Source: Dryas octopetala
Lineage: Eukaryota > Streptophyta > Magnoliopsida > Rosales > Rosaceae
NCBI GenBank assembly: GCA_963921425.1
Contig: OY992840.1
Span: 10,232,501-10,296,500 of the forward strand
DNA: 64,000 nucleotides
Reading direction: 5' to 3'
Shown here one piece after another: positions 13,508 through 26,800 of the stretch. The notes under the pieces are model-generated. The model had not been told where the DNA came from and searched no databases. It saw nothing but the letters and a program-made list of their open reading frames with translations. Made by a program: the position numbers and the translations under genes. Each line of letters begins with the position of its first letter. Positions within the stretch are counted from its first letter, which is position 1.

Positions 13508-14825
13508 TTTCATATGGTTGCTTACTAAACTGAAATCTTTGAGGAATTATTGTCATTTTGTGCTTTGGTATAGTAAACATACATTGTCATTTTATGGTTT
13601 TCATAAATAAAAACCATATTTCAATGAAAAAAAAAAAAAGAACGCTTCTAATCCTTTATTCTAAAATATCTTGGCCAACAACCTTATATAAAAGTTATAT
13701 CTTTTCTAACCAACAAATCAGTATCAGACACTATCCATTTGTTAGCTTTTTATTAATTTTTTTGACCCGTTGCAGTTGTAAGGATATGGTTGGTATTTTG
13801 GTTTTTTCTGTGTCTATTTTGGTGATTACGTGGCATGAAGATCTAGTGAATTTGAAGCATGTGGCCCACAAAAGAAGAATATGCCGTTGAGTTTTTGTAG
13901 GATGTGACCTGCAAAGTAAGAATGAGGCATTGGGTGTGTTTGGTTAATAAAAAATGTTGTCAGTACCTTATAATTAATGGACTCTTTAATTTTTTAATTG
14001 GCTTAGTTTGTTGTTAAAAATCTTTAAAAATTGGGTGTATGAGTAATTTATTATTGTTTTTTTACTCGTTTAACCCTTTACAGAATTCCTCTTGTATATT
14101 ATATGAGTTTTTTTTCCTCTTTTAAAGCTTAAACTGAAAAAATACAATGATAACCCAGCTCACTTTAAGAAATAGGTGATAAGTCACTTCAAATATAGTA
14201 AAAGCAAGATGTGTAGGCGGATCGACTCATCAAGTTTCCATTGAAATAGGATCCACACAAGGAAAAACACTTGTCATTCGTTGGTTATTTGGGACATATA
14301 AAAAATGCCAGGTCAAAATATGGTTTTAAAATTAAGTTTCAAATTAGTGGATGTTGCCAACGGAAGTGGCGATGCCACACGCAAAAAGGAAGAAACTCAT
14401 AGAATAGCAAAGACAAAGTTTTTGCACAATTTCGATAATCCATGAACGAAATCTATATAGACACAAGCCTACATTAATGAAAACACACGATGGGCACAAA
14501 GCTTAGTGCGCCCTGCATTTTTTTCCCATGTTTTACAATAGTGACTATACTCACTGTGCAAGAACATCTATAAAAAAGGCATAAACATATACTAATAAAT
14601 ATATCTTATGTTTTTTCTCTTACATAAACATGTCAAAAGTTGATAAAACCAACATTAAATACAAAAACTCACCTTTTATGAAGTCACATTAACCCTTTCC
14701 ATGTTTGTCGTTGCAAAATTCATGTCGAACAAGAACTATTGCTGCAGAGTTCCTGTCGAACAGTGACTATTGGCACTATTATATATTTTTAAATGGTTTT
14801 TCCCACACTAAGTTATATATTTTAA
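13508..14825. other. Intergenic DNA, no gene seen
   Basis: AT-rich sequence with only short ORFs that lack family resemblance. I found no repeat pair or RNA gene here. Confidence 0.5.
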
Positions 14826-15023
14826 CAGTAGTGCTAGATATACCACATTTTTATACCATAATTTCATACCACCTTATGTGGCAACTTACATGGCATTCAT
14901 ACATTGGATACTAAAAAATAAAAATAAAAACCCAAAAAGAAAAAGAAAAACGTTGTCCAATAAAGTAATGACACGTGAGATGGTATAAGAATGTGGTATA
15001 AGAAATGTGGTAAGAATAGCATT
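14826..15023 (+). mobile_element. Second copy of the 11-kb MITE family
   Basis: From CAGTAGTGCTAGATATACC to GTAAGAATAGCATT this segment closely matches 11052-11247, including CATACCACCTTATGTGGC and AATAAAGTAATGACACGT. It has one left arm and the short right arm but lacks the extra right arm seen at 11272-11370. It therefore marks the size of a simpler family member, about 198 bp. Confidence 0.82.
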
Positions 15024-16626
15024 ATTCATATTTTAATAAGCCTAAAATGAAACCCATTCTACAAGTCACCGCCTAACCCTAGCTTCCTCTCCTCCTTATA
15101 CCTCTTGTTGCCGCCTCCTCTTTGTTGGCCAACCACATTGCCTATCTCCTCCCACCCTAGCTAGCGGGTCATGTTTGTGTCATGCTCTTTTCGTATTCTT
15201 GTCAAATTTTAGTCAACTCTTGTTTAATTAATGGCGTCAAATAACTCAATACTAACCCAACTCGTTCATAATCATGTTGTGTTCGGATTGATCCATATAT
15301 ATTGTAAATTACAAATTTAAAATAAAGTTTCCTTAATTTGTAAACAAAAATGATCACTTATAAAAAAAATATATACTTACTCATTATTCTAACAAAACCA
15401 TAAAAGAATAACTCTATAATCATACAATGACTTTCACGATACATATTATAAAAGGAAAAAATAATAATTTTCTCCATATAATGCTAGTTTGATCAGTTTA
15501 TCATATCAAAATCGAATTATTAATGTTTGACACTAATCTGATTTATTTATTATTCGTGTTTAGTAAATTATGTGATATCTATATTTGTGTAAAACAATAG
15601 TCAATTTAACTCATTAATTTTGTGTCAAATTTAAACCGTATTATCGGGTAGTGTAAATAATTACTATTGATACGCGGTTTTGATCCTAAATTGAATCAAA
15701 TCGGACTGTCACACCCCAATGTGAAACTAAAAGAAAAGATTAGGCAGTGGCTCAATACCACTAAGGTGAAAGCAAAAGTTCAAAAATCTACATGGTAAGG
15801 TGCAAACCTGCAAATAGCATCGATTTCTAAGATTCCTCCACTGCTCTGCTCCATCATCAGTCATCACATCACCATCTCATTTTTGAACTGGCGGGGGCGG
15901 GTCCCACTCTTAAAGACCCCACAAACAAACACAACCGTTAGGGTCAGTCTTGCAATTCCGCCAAACCCCAAGGGCAAACTGGAGACGCGCCGAAATTCAG
16001 AGTCGTCGACAGGATTTCGCAACCCGAAACAGAGAGAGCTCGAGGACCTATGACACTGCTGACTCCCCTTCAGTTGAAGGACACCACACAAAATGACACT
16101 CCTGTCCACCACTCTGTTCAAATTTCAAATCCAATTCCCCATCTCCACCCACCATTCTACCAAAATGCCAGGGGCATATTCGTCATTGTGACTAATAAAT
16201 TAAAATCTATAAATTCTCCGGAGCCATACATTCAAAATTTCGGATCGTTACAAACCTCGACGCTACAAAACAAAAAGAGAAACCTGGCATGTGTCCAAAG
16301 TCCTAACGCTCCTGATCCCCCCGCTTTAAAGTGCTTGTACCCTACGCGCTACCCTTTTGAACGCTTGTACCTTGCGCTCGAAATTCGGTTACAAATTTTA
16401 CACGGGTGGTGCTACAGTGCGCCGACCGAAAACTGCTCTCTGCTACAAAACGGAGCTGAGATTCAAGATTTAGGGTTTCGGCGGGTCAGGATCGGAGCTC
16501 CGAATCCCAAACCCGAGCTGCCAGTGACAACCGAGAAAGAAAGAGAAAGCTTCGATCCATGGTGTTTGGTTCTGGTTCATTGTAGACAGAGACAGTCAGC
16601 TAGACAGAGAAAGGGAGCTAGAGAGA
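15024..16626. other. Upstream region of the TPX2-type gene
   Basis: AT-rich to about 15690, then more GC-rich, as expected for a promoter and 5' leader. An open frame of about 200 codons at 16050-16655 has no recognisable domain and overlaps the true start in another frame, so I treat it as leader or chance. Confidence 0.5.
15933..15942 (-). promoter_or_regulatory. MSA-like mitotic element upstream of the TPX2-type gene
   Basis: Read on the minus strand the site is CCTAACGGTT, which fits the core consensus YCYAACGGYY bound by three-repeat MYB (MYB3R) factors of G2/M genes. A second AACGG core lies at 16449-16453. TPX2 genes are expressed at mitosis, so the site is plausible. The transcription start is not known, and the site is about 690 bp before the ATG. 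Confidence 0.5.
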
Positions 16627-19600
16627 ATGGAAATGGAGGAAGATATGGAGGTTGAGCAAGTGTTTATGGCTTACGAAGTGGACATTGACTACGAGTTTGA
16701 CGCCCCTCAGTTCTTCAACTTCACTCGGGAGGAGACTGCGGCGGAGGCTCGTCAAGCCGAGCTCTGGTTCGCGTCTGCCAAGAGCTATCCTCCTTCTCGT
16801 GAGTCTCTATAGCTTAACAACACCGTTTTCGTTCACATTTTGTATTTTGGAACTATTTCTTTCTGTGTGTTTGACTTTGATTGAGTTGAGCTATACTGAA
16901 TAGTGAGCTTGGCTAAATCGATTTTTTTTTTTTTTTTTTCCAGCATTTGCAAACCCTAGCATTCTTCTTTGTTTAAATACATAATTATTGATGTTTGCTG
17001 TTCAATATAGAATATGCATTCAGATAATTTCTTTTAAAAAATTAGTATTGCGGTCATAAATTTCCTCTTTTTAATTATTTTTTGAAGAAATTCGTGCTTA
17101 CTGCGTGATAGTGTGATACATTACTTATCCAAAGCAAAATTCTGTGATTTTTAAAAATTTTAGCAATTTATGATGTTGTATACACATTTAAACATTTTAT
17201 AAATAAAGTATATCAAAGGCTCATTTTTGTCCGTTTCAGCTGTTGTGACAAAGTTAGTACTAAGAGAAGACATCTTCCTGGGAAATGTAAACATCTCGCC
17301 GAAATCTAAAGCTGTGGAGGATATGGATGACGGCCACTGTGATAACACTGTGGGTCAAGAATTATGTGCAATGGATGTAAATAACAGAGGTATGATTGGG
17401 ATTAAGGATGTTTAGTATGAACACCTTAATTCGTGCCTAGTGGAGAGGCAGGATTTAGAAAAGCAATATTTTTCCAGCATCTTTATCTAGTGTTGAAGTC
17501 TAAATTTTGGAGTGTAATGTTTGTTGCATTCTAGGTTGTGAAGGAACGAATGGAGGGATCTTTGGAAATTTACAAAGAGTTCTAAATCAACCACATGGAG
17601 CAGGTACAGGTGATCAGTTTGTTACCGTGATGATTAATATGTATGCTAAAATGGATTTGCTAGATGGTTTTCAAATAAATTAAGAGCATGATATAATGTT
17701 ATAAGATTTAATCAAGACTAGTATTTTGCAACATTAAGTTCTTGCCGCTTCTGTTTGCCAAACCCAATTCACAATCTGAAGATTTTCTATGTTTTCTATT
17801 CGCTCAATGATATTCTGTCAGCTGACATTAATAGGTTTTTAGAAAAATGTATTGTACCACATTGCTCATGAATTATGACCAAGTGATTCCATTGTTTCAA
17901 CATGATGTAACTATTATTTTAATATTTTTCTCCCTATTTATTAATTATTTTTATTTATTTATTTATTTTCAGGATTGGCATTCTACAATCACTTATCCAG
18001 TGATAAGCTAAAAGGTAAAAGCAACTTTTCTGTAAAGCCATCTTTCCCCAGGAGCTCAACTTTGATGAAACCTACAGCAAGTCAGCTTGCTAAGCAAAAT
18101 CGACCCCCTCAAAATGGTGGTTCCAGGTGATTCTCAGAATGTTCTGCATTTTGTAATTTTTGTCTATGCATTCCTATGTATTTTAAAATACCGAAGTGAT
18201 ATTCTTGTGAAACTATTCATGTTGCTTTTTCTGTTTATTACTCACAGAGTTAATACAGTAACTATTATGTTCTATGTTTCTTTCCTTATGCACACTGATT
18301 TAAATGCCTCTTCTTTGCTAGGTGGGGCCCTTATTTTAGCTGTGAAAAATGTTACTTGTGTCATAGATTAGGGCATTACTCAGTTCAATAAAGTATTTAA
18401 CTGCAATATCCAGAGAGAGTGTAAATCTAGTAAATATGGAAGGCCAAAGTTTGTTCCTTACTGACTTTATTTGTTTTCTTTGATACTTTATTTTTCATGA
18501 GCTCTTTTGATATTTTATTACCTTTGATTGTTAGATTTCAGATGCCACATGTTCAAAACAACGAGAAGAGCTTATGCAGTTCTTTTGGGGTTGAAAGTCA
18601 AGCTGCCAAGAGGCAAAAGCTAGAGGGAGGTCACTTGCGTAAGGTATAGAATTTGTATTACTAGTAATTTGTGCTGAGCATATTGGAATTTTTGTGAATT
18701 GCCTTTCTACGCAAGAATTTTGTCTGTGATATTCACACTTGGACCAGTATTTACTGCATCATAATTTTGTTCTTTTAAATGTGTTTTGTCATTTACAATC
18801 TAAAGAGGTATTTAAATCAGGGGTGCTTTTGAGTTATTGAAATTTTGTATATACCTAAAACCTGCATAGAAAATTTACAATACGTTTTTGAGATTGTGAT
18901 GTGTATGAATCAACAGCCTTTCATACCTGACCATCATTATGTTCTTATGTGATTTATCATCATAAGGTGCGGCCAGGTTCATATTTGTTTTCTTCTTTAT
19001 GGCAGCTTGCTGATGCTAAGCAGCAAACTAACTTAGTCCACAAGATGCCGAAAAAGGTATGCTACCCTACTGCTTGATGCTTTGGCAACAAAAGATTATT
19101 ACTTTTCTTTTTCTAGTATATATTTGATAAAGTAAATCCTTTTATTTTTTGGAAAATTTTAAATATTTGCTTATATTTTTTTTACAGAATGAGCTTTCAG
19201 TTTTCAGATGAACCAACAGCTTTTGTATGTTACGGTTAACTGTTGACCACAAGTCATGCTAAAATTACATTCAATAACACTATGAAGTTACCTTTTCATA
19301 ATATTCCCTCTCAATTTGCAACTTTCAACCAACAATACTTTTGTCAATATGGTTTTATTAATACCTTTATTAACAGAAACATTTTATATTGAGAGGAAAA
19401 AAAGTCTACAGTGTAATACTGGGTGACAATATTTTCCCAGAATTTGCAAAGTCTATACAGATGTCTTTAATTTTTGATTTCTTGCCTAGTGGATTGATAC
19501 ATAAAAAGGAGCTGAAGATAGCATATATGTACTGTTTATAATACTAAACATTCCTGTCGGTCTTGCAGGATGAAACATTTGATAAAACCTTTACACATGC

Positions 19601-21754
19601 CAAGTTAAGGCTTACTATTCCCAGAGAACCTGACCTTGAAACAGCACACAGGGCACAAAGGATAAGGTGAGTTCTTGCTATCCGAGCACAAAGGATGTAC
19701 TTTTGTTTACCAGTCTGCAGGGAAGTATAATGTATTTATATTTCAGGCCTACAAATGGATCAGTGTTTGGACAAGTAACAACCGCTCCTCCTCGAAAATT
19801 CAAAGCCCGTCCATTGAACAGAAAAGTTGGTACTTAAAGTCAGTTAAATAGGGATTTTTGCATTTGCTATTATTGTTGTTCCTTCTTCAAATTTATGTCT
19901 TTACTGCAGATTTTCGAGGCTCCTTCATTGCCACTCCCCAAGAGGACCACTCCCAAGTTGCCAGAATTTCAAGTAAGTGTTTGATATTTATAATTTGCTT
20001 GTTTCATCCATTCACAAGCAGCTAATACTATGCACAAGAGGGATGTTCTTTACCCTCAAAACAAAATGAAAAAAAGAAAAAGGCTCTGCCCAAACAAGTG
20101 TATTTTGAAGTCTTGCGGCTCAGAGTTCCTTTATTACCTTGCTTCTTAGGAATTTCACCTGAAGACAATGGAAAGGGCCTTGCAAAATACATCTGCTGTT
20201 TCATCATCCTCACAACATTGCAATGATCCTGAAAAGGTCCGTTGTAAATTTCATCAAGTTATTTGCACTGTTATCTTAAGTCAAAGTAGTCCCTCCTGTC
20301 ACTGGAAGCGTGACTGTGATTGTGCATTTTGCAGGGGTTGGACAAACCATGTACTTCAGCTGTTGCAGAAAATGGAAACAGAGAGTTCAGAAGGTAATAG
20401 CACAAGGCATCTTTTAAACTAAAGTCAATATGAGAAAAAGAAATGCTTTGCTTACATTTGCCAATGTTTCATTATGTTGTAAAAATAGTTCTGATAGGTC
20501 TACTTTGCATAGACCAAGTACAATGGATGGTCCTAAGCCGGATGGAGGTGATGTAATGCACAAATTTAAAGCCTGTCCTCTTAATAAAAAGGTAGTATTT
20601 TAATGCTATAAATCATTTATGTGAAATTGATTCTAGTAGGTGCCAAATATGAGGTTAATTCCTTTCTGAATGCAGATATTTTCTAGCAAAGGGGATATTG
20701 GTGTTTTCTGGAATAGGAAGCGAGAAACCACTGTACCAATGGTAGTTCATAGATGTTATTCTCTTGCTTCGTGACTATATATTGTTTATATTTGCCAGTT
20801 GACAGAATTATCTGTGCTAACATCATGTTTTGATTTCTATGAAGGAATTTAATTTTCAGACAGAGAGGAAAGTTCAAAATAGTCTGCCAACAGAACTTTT
20901 TAGTAAGGTTTGTGGAGTTCCGCTGTGTATCCTTTTCAGTTCCAAATTTATATGATATATAATTGTAGTCTCTTTTTGTTTTTTTTTTTTTTTTGGTAAA
21001 AAAAAAACAGTTGTAGTTGTACATTGTATCGCTTTTCTCTTATTGTTCCTGTTATTGTAACCATTTACGGTTTGCATCAACTTATTTACCTGTAATTCTC
21101 ATTTCTTCTCCTTGTTGAATGCTAGCTCTCCTTGACATCTGAACTCCAGCCAAATAATGGATCTCGGTTGAAATTGTCTCAGCCTACACCTATATATACG
21201 AAGGTGATCCTTGTGCCCTTCACTTTCTTATCACTCAATGCACATCACATGTATTATCAATTTTTTAGATTTAACTTTCCGTAGTACTGTATTGAGTAAT
21301 TTTGTTTTTTTGTTTTTTTTGGCACAAGGACTCAAAAGAAAATAGATCGAATTTTTTCCAGCCAGAACATAAGGTAAGTTACCTCATTGAACTGGTTAAT
21401 GACACAATCTTTATTTATTTTCTTTGGATTTGTTGAGTTTTGGACTCTAGTCTTCTCTCATGGAAAAGAAGTTTACGAATGTAAATATTGTTTCAAGCCT
21501 TCCCTCATATGTTTGCACAAAATTTCGCATCCTCTTGTAGATAATGGTCAAAGAGAAACCTTCTCTGTTTGGTGGAAAGCATACTCAATTTGGGGGTGAC
21601 AGGCGCATCACAAATGTTGATAACAAATCAAGCATGAGGTGTGCCAGCTGAACTGAATGAAGGATAATTGATGCTATGATGTTAATTTCTATTTTCATTT
21701 TCTGATTCAATTATTTGGTCTCTGTATTGCTGCAGGGGTTTGGGCGTCCGCTGA
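16627..21754 (+). CDS. TPX2: TPX2-type microtubule/spindle assembly protein
   Basis: Eighteen exons (16627-16798, 17240-17389, 17535-17603, 17973-18126, 18535-18643, 19006-19056, 19569-19666, 19747-19825, 19910-19972, 20150-20236, 20335-20393, 20489-20591, 20676-20741, 20845-20907, 21126-21203, 21329-21373, 21541-21638, 21736-21754) give 520 codons. An acidic N-terminus (DIDYEFDAPQFFNF) is followed by STLMKPTASQLAKQN (about 161-175), LTIPREPDLETAHRAQRIR (about 246-264), a first FKARPLN block and PKRTTPKLPEFQEFHLKTME, a second related block (FKACPLNKK), ETTVPMEFNF and PTELF. These are signatures of the plant TPX2 family, which nucleates spindle microtubules and activates Aurora kinase. It is shorter than Arabidopsis TPX2 (about 750-790 aa from memory), so it may be a short paralogue or isoform. 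The upstream MSA-like site fits mitotic expression. Confidence 0.88.
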
Positions 21755-22213
21755 GGGTAAAATAGTACAGAGTTCATAAATTGGCTTCTACATGGACATT
21801 GGATTTGAGTATCTGCAGTCTAAGAAGATGGTGGAATCATGTGTATCAAAGATGATTGCAGAACAACTCTTGTTCAAAAGATCATCCATCCCTTTTTTTC
21901 TGTAAATTGAATGGCTGGTTTTGTTCCAAATTAATGTCAAACCAGCTTTTGCATTTCTCCAATTTGTAGATTTCAGTTGAAATCCAATAAACATGTAGAA
22001 AGGCCGGTGTTGTACAGCTGTTAAGGCCATCTGTCACTTACAGCATCTTCTTCCATCTTTTTTGATGGCATGGCATCAACACATGTAATTGTGATTAGTC
22101 AAGGAATATACACAAGGCAGTTATGTGCTCAATATGATGATGTGTGAAAAACTGATACAACACTTTCTTAAATGTGCCTTACAAAGTTTGATTTGACCAG
22201 GAACACACACACA

Positions 22214-22276
<63 letters not shown>

Positions 22277-22292
22277 GCCCAGTTATCTGCAT
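21755..22292. other. 3' region of the TPX2-type gene with AC/CT microsatellite
   Basis: Probable 3' UTR followed by non-coding sequence. An (AC)n tract at 22203-22216 runs straight into a (CT)n tract of about 30 units ending at 22275. An apparent 71-aa ORF here is only the translation of the CT repeat. Confidence 0.75.
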
Positions 22293-22373
22293 CATATCCT
22301 ACATTGCAACTATACATGTCACTATCTAATGCCTTTTCTCAGTTTAAAAAACTTGGTGGATTTCTCTTGGTCT
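22293..22373 (+). repeat. Copy of the POLA 3'-flank sequence (left copy)
   Basis: From about CATATCCTACATTGCAAC to TTTCTCTTGGTCT this stretch matches 33247-33333. Shared blocks are TATACATGTCACTA.CTAAT, AGTTTAAAAAAC and GGTGGATTTCTCTTGGTCT. The right copy begins about 28 bp after the POLA stop codon; this copy lies about 1.5 kb upstream of the POLA start, in the same orientation. Confidence 0.85.
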
Positions 22374-22460
22374 TAACTCTTAAGTAACAGAGAATAGTGA
22401 GGTGCATGGGTAAGGATATCTGAGAGTCAATGGTTGGAGGCCATGTGTTTTTTTTTTAAA

Positions 22461-22853
22461 GGAGGAAGTTACAAATTTGATTAACTTATTTTATACCTAG
22501 TTCAATTTTGGTTCACGATCTTTTTTAAGTTCAATTTTGGTCTACTTATTTTATATCTAGTTTAATTTTGGTCTACGATTTTTTTTTTTTAAATTATGAT
22601 TTTAAATTCTTTTGGTTGTTTTTTTTTCAATTATAATTGAAGTATAAATTATATTTCATTATTTCTTAGTCATAGGAACCAATTTGGAGTATTAGAATCA
22701 AAGAAAATTGAAGTTTGATGAAGTTTGAGAAAACAAATCTGGACTTTTATTGAGTAAGTGAAACAATTAGTGGACCAAAACAGAACTTAAAAAAGATTAT
22801 GGACCGAAATTGAACTATGTATGAAATAAGTAGACCAAATTGTAATTATCTCT
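22461..22853. mobile_element. MITE-like inverted-repeat element, about 393 bp
   Basis: The left arm (about 22461-22545, TTACAAATTTG.. ATACCTAGTTCAATTTTGGT) is the inverse of the right arm (about 22765-22853) over roughly 85 bp. There is no ORF. The flanks are A/T runs, so no target duplication can be read. Confidence 0.72.
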
Positions 22854-23770
22854 TTTAAAAATTATATAAAAATCAGCTAAGTCAAACTGCAGTTTGGGAG
22901 ATTTACTGCAACCAATCCGATTCTTTTATGAGCCGAAACTTAAAAATTAAAAGTTTGAATATTAATACTAATTCACCACGCAATTTTTTTCTTGATTTTT
23001 TATTTGAATATTAATATTTGTGGAGTTGATTTTTTTTTTTTTAGTGTATTTTAGGAAATTTACTAGTTGAAGATCTAAAGTTAGTGTTTTTATTGAGAAT
23101 CTATGATGTAAATGCAATGTTGTAACTGCAGATGCAATAAATTGCAAATCCAATCAATAAACGCATACATAGTTGGTGAGCACTGGATGATAAATTTTGT
23201 CCTGTAACTTAAGAATGCAACCGGCTAAAAATTAAATTAGTAACTTTGGCCTAAAAATTAAAAGACCCAAACCTTAAATAAGAAAATCAAACCAAACTAA
23301 CCAGTTGGGTTTTGTTGGTTCCGATCTTGCAGCCCTACTTACGGAGTTACGGGAACATTTTTTTTTTTTAAATAATCAACATCCCCAAATTATGGAACTA
23401 ATATAAATAACTTAATCGATGCTTTTTTTTTGTTTTCGTAAAGTTCATCTAAGTAACTACAAAATTACAACTTTACAAGTAAGGATTAAAAAATTAAATT
23501 TTGGATTTTGAGGGTTAAAAAATATAAAAATTTTAAAATTTTAAAATTTTAAAATTTTTTTTGATTTTGTTAGAAATTTAAACTAAAACAATTGAAACTT
23601 TTAACAAAATTTTAATAATTTTATTTCGATAATATTTTGAAACATAAAAAAAAATTTTTTTTTTTGAAATTTAATTCCATGATAACGATGGCAATCTAAA
23701 AAAAAAACTTTACAAGGATAAAATTACAATTAAATAAGGGGAATAGCGCCAGTCCTACATTCTAAAGGAG
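22854..23770. other. AT-rich upstream region of POLA
   Basis: Very AT-rich, with a short TTTTAAAA array at about 23529-23565 and several homopolymer runs. No gene seen. Confidence 0.55.
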
Positions 23771-23779
23771 TTTCCCGCC
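23771..23779 (+). promoter_or_regulatory. Consensus E2F site 73 bp before the POLA start
   Basis: TTTCCCGCC is an exact match to the plant E2F consensus TTTSSCGSS and lies close to the ATG at 23852. DNA polymerase alpha genes are S-phase genes and known E2F targets, so the site probably drives G1/S expression. Confidence 0.78.
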
Positions 23780-23851
23780 AGCCCCACTTATATATATCTC
23801 ATCTACATTCTAAACGAGCGACCTCCAAAACCAAGACCAAGAGAGAAACCA

Positions 23852-26800
23852 ATGGCGGACGACTACGAGCAGCCCATAACGCCCGGGAGGCCGCGACGGA
23901 GCCAAGGAGCCCTTGAACATCTCAGAGCTCTCCGCAACGGCGGCAGCCGCCAATCCGAAGCCAAAGGGTTGTGTTCTGATAGAGATATAGATAGTATTGT
24001 TGATGATGTTATTAACGAGTTTGCGCCGGACCAGGACGATAGAAACAAACGGAAAAGCGGACGATCGACGGTGCCAGTGCCGCCGCCAGTGGCCAAGCCA
24101 CTCTTCAGGCCTATTGCTGCCAGTGCCAAGAGTGAGACTGAGAGAGTGTCTAAGTCTAATAATGGGGATGCTAATTTGACAAGGAGGCCTGAATTGGATG
24201 ATGGAATTGTTGTTGCCTCAAATGCTAGTGCTGTTGATTCTTCTGTGGTTAAAGATTCTGAGGGCAATCAGTTTTTTGATTTTGAAATGGGTCAGAACCC
24301 CCCAATTGAGCCATCCCATCATCTTGATCTTTCAGACAATTCAGTTTTTGATCTGGAATCAAATGGGTCACTGCCTTTTTACCTGCTTGATGCTTATGAA
24401 GAGTTGTATGGGCCTAATAAGGGCACCCTTTATCTATTTGGGAAGGTATCTAAACATGACACTCACTAACCTAGTTTGATTTGATGTTATAGAAGTTCAA
24501 TCTGTTGTTGGCTTCTTTCTTTATCAATGGACGTTTTGTAATTTGTTTTCATATATAGTTTTATTGCCGGGTTATATAGGTCAAAGCTGCAAGTACATAT
24601 CAGAGTTGTTGTGTGGTTGTGAAGAACATGCAGAGATGTGTCTATGCAATTCCAAACCCTTCTTTGTTTCACAGCAATGAAATGATGAATCTCGAAAATG
24701 ATGCTGAAAGTTTCGGCAATAAGCTACATGTAGGTGCTTATATTCAGTATGGACATGTCTTTATTTTTCTTTGCTGCTGCTAATTTTGATGCTTTTTGTT
24801 TCCCATTCTCAGGATGTGGCTTCAGGATTAGAGAATGAAATAACAAAGTTGTTGTCAGATCACCATGTATCAACCGTTGGCAAAAAGAGACTGGTTAAGG
24901 TTTGCAGATTCAATCATTGTGATGTTTCCGAATGTACATTGATTGAATTATAAACTAGTGAAGTTTGTTGAACCTTCACAGTACTTTCCTGTTCTCTCTT
25001 CCACTTGTTGCTCACTGCGTTATCTAACATATCACAGAGGAAATTGGCATTTGAGCCATCTGGCATACCTCCTGGGGAGAATTATGTACTTAAGATCAAA
25101 TATTCATTCCAGGTATATATCACTCAATCTGTAAATGAAATCACTAGGTCAGTTTACATTCATAGGTGTTTGTTCTTGAAAGTTGTCTGCAAAGCACTGA
25201 TGCATAATGACTTGATGATTTAGTATCAAAACTTAGTTGTCTCAATTTCTTATGAGTACTGATTGCACTGTTGCAGGACCCCCCACTCCCAGCAGATTTA
25301 AAAGGAGAAACTTTCTGTGCTCTTCGAGGAACTCATTGCAGGTATAGGTGTTAGAGTCGGTCTTCATGTTTGGTATCTGATCTATAACTCTCAGATGGAT
25401 AATCTTAAAGAATACAGCTAGCTTATGTTAACACTCCTTTTTAGAAGAAATAAGATAAAACGTAACACATCACTACATGCAGTGCGTTGGAACTTTTTCT
25501 TGTTAAAAGGAAGATAAAAGGACCTTCCTGGCTATCAGTTTCAAAGTTTTTCCCAGCTCCCAAAAAGGTGAGAACTCTAAGTCTCGGCATCCGGTATCAT
25601 TTTTGGCGGCATGCTTATGTAATTTGTATTTTGCTTGTCTTCAGATTCATTTGTAACAGCTTTGGTATTCTATTGTACAGGCGAGTTGGTGCAAATTTGA
25701 GGTGATTGTTAATTCTCCAAAAGACATAGGGGTTTCAGCTTCCACAAAGAAAACTGAAGAGACTCCTCCAGTGGTTGTTACTGCAATAAGTTTGAAAACT
25801 CTTATCAACGAAAAGCAGAATGTCAATGAAATTGTCTCTGCATCTGTTATCTGCTATCACAAGGCCAAGGTTTGTTCTTGAATCTTCTTTAGCACTGCCT
25901 TTTGTTTATTGGCTATGACTATTGATATAATGATATGTCTTGTTGAGATACACGATTCTCTCAACTCTGGCATTGCCCCTTGATATGCAAATAAAATTTC
26001 TCCATTAATCTAATTTTCATATATTTCCTCATGGGTACCCCACTTATTTGGTGAACGAAGTTTGGAGTCATAAATCCTTATACTATGATTGCTTCTATTC
26101 TGGCTAAAGTACACAACAGATTTGCTTCATATTATGCTCTTTGGCTTTTCAGATTGACACTCCTGTGATAGCCTCAGAATGGAAGAGACCTGGTATGCTG
26201 AGCCATTTTACTGTTGTCTGTAGGGGCATATTTCCAATGGGGTTCACTAAAGAGGCTACAAATAAGAACTCTAAAGCTGGATCAAATGTTCTATTCCTTG
26301 AAAGCAGGTGGGGTTTACTCGTATATCTTGTTCTCAATCACCCTTTTCATTGTTCACTCTAGAAAGAAAAATAACTATCCTAATAAATCTGTATTTCGGG
26401 TCCTGACATTAAAGTATATTTGAACTTTCTTTGCAGTGAAAGGGATTTGCTAAACTGTTTGTTGGATAAATTAAACAATTTGGATAGTGATGTTCTTGTT
26501 GGACATAATATATCTGGATTTGACCTGGATGTTCTTCTCCGCAGAGCTCAGGTGGGAATAGTTTTGCTTTGTCGTCTGCTAAAATGAATCTTATCTATCC
26601 TTATTATGTATTTTTCAATGAGTTGTAAGCAAGATAAGCAAGAAGAAAGCAGTGAACTTATCATTTTATAAGTTTTGATTGATAAGATTATACTTTGCTG
26701 CAATTATTTGCATCTAGAAAATGTAAAGATGTTTAAGTTTTGCAGCTTCGGCGAGTGCCAAGTGACACGTGGTCCAAAATAGGCCGCCTCAAGCGTGAAG

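Noticed and set aside
15708-15718. TGTCACACCCC, resembling the start of many gypsy LTRs
   Set aside because: No LTR end, primer-binding site or internal domain is seen nearby, so an 11-bp match is not enough.
16050-16655. A 201-codon open frame before the TPX2-type gene
   Set aside because: It has no domain, its composition looks like leader sequence, and it overlaps the real start codon in another frame.
22172-22387. A 71-codon frame with a long Ser-Leu run
   Set aside because: It is the translation of a CT microsatellite.
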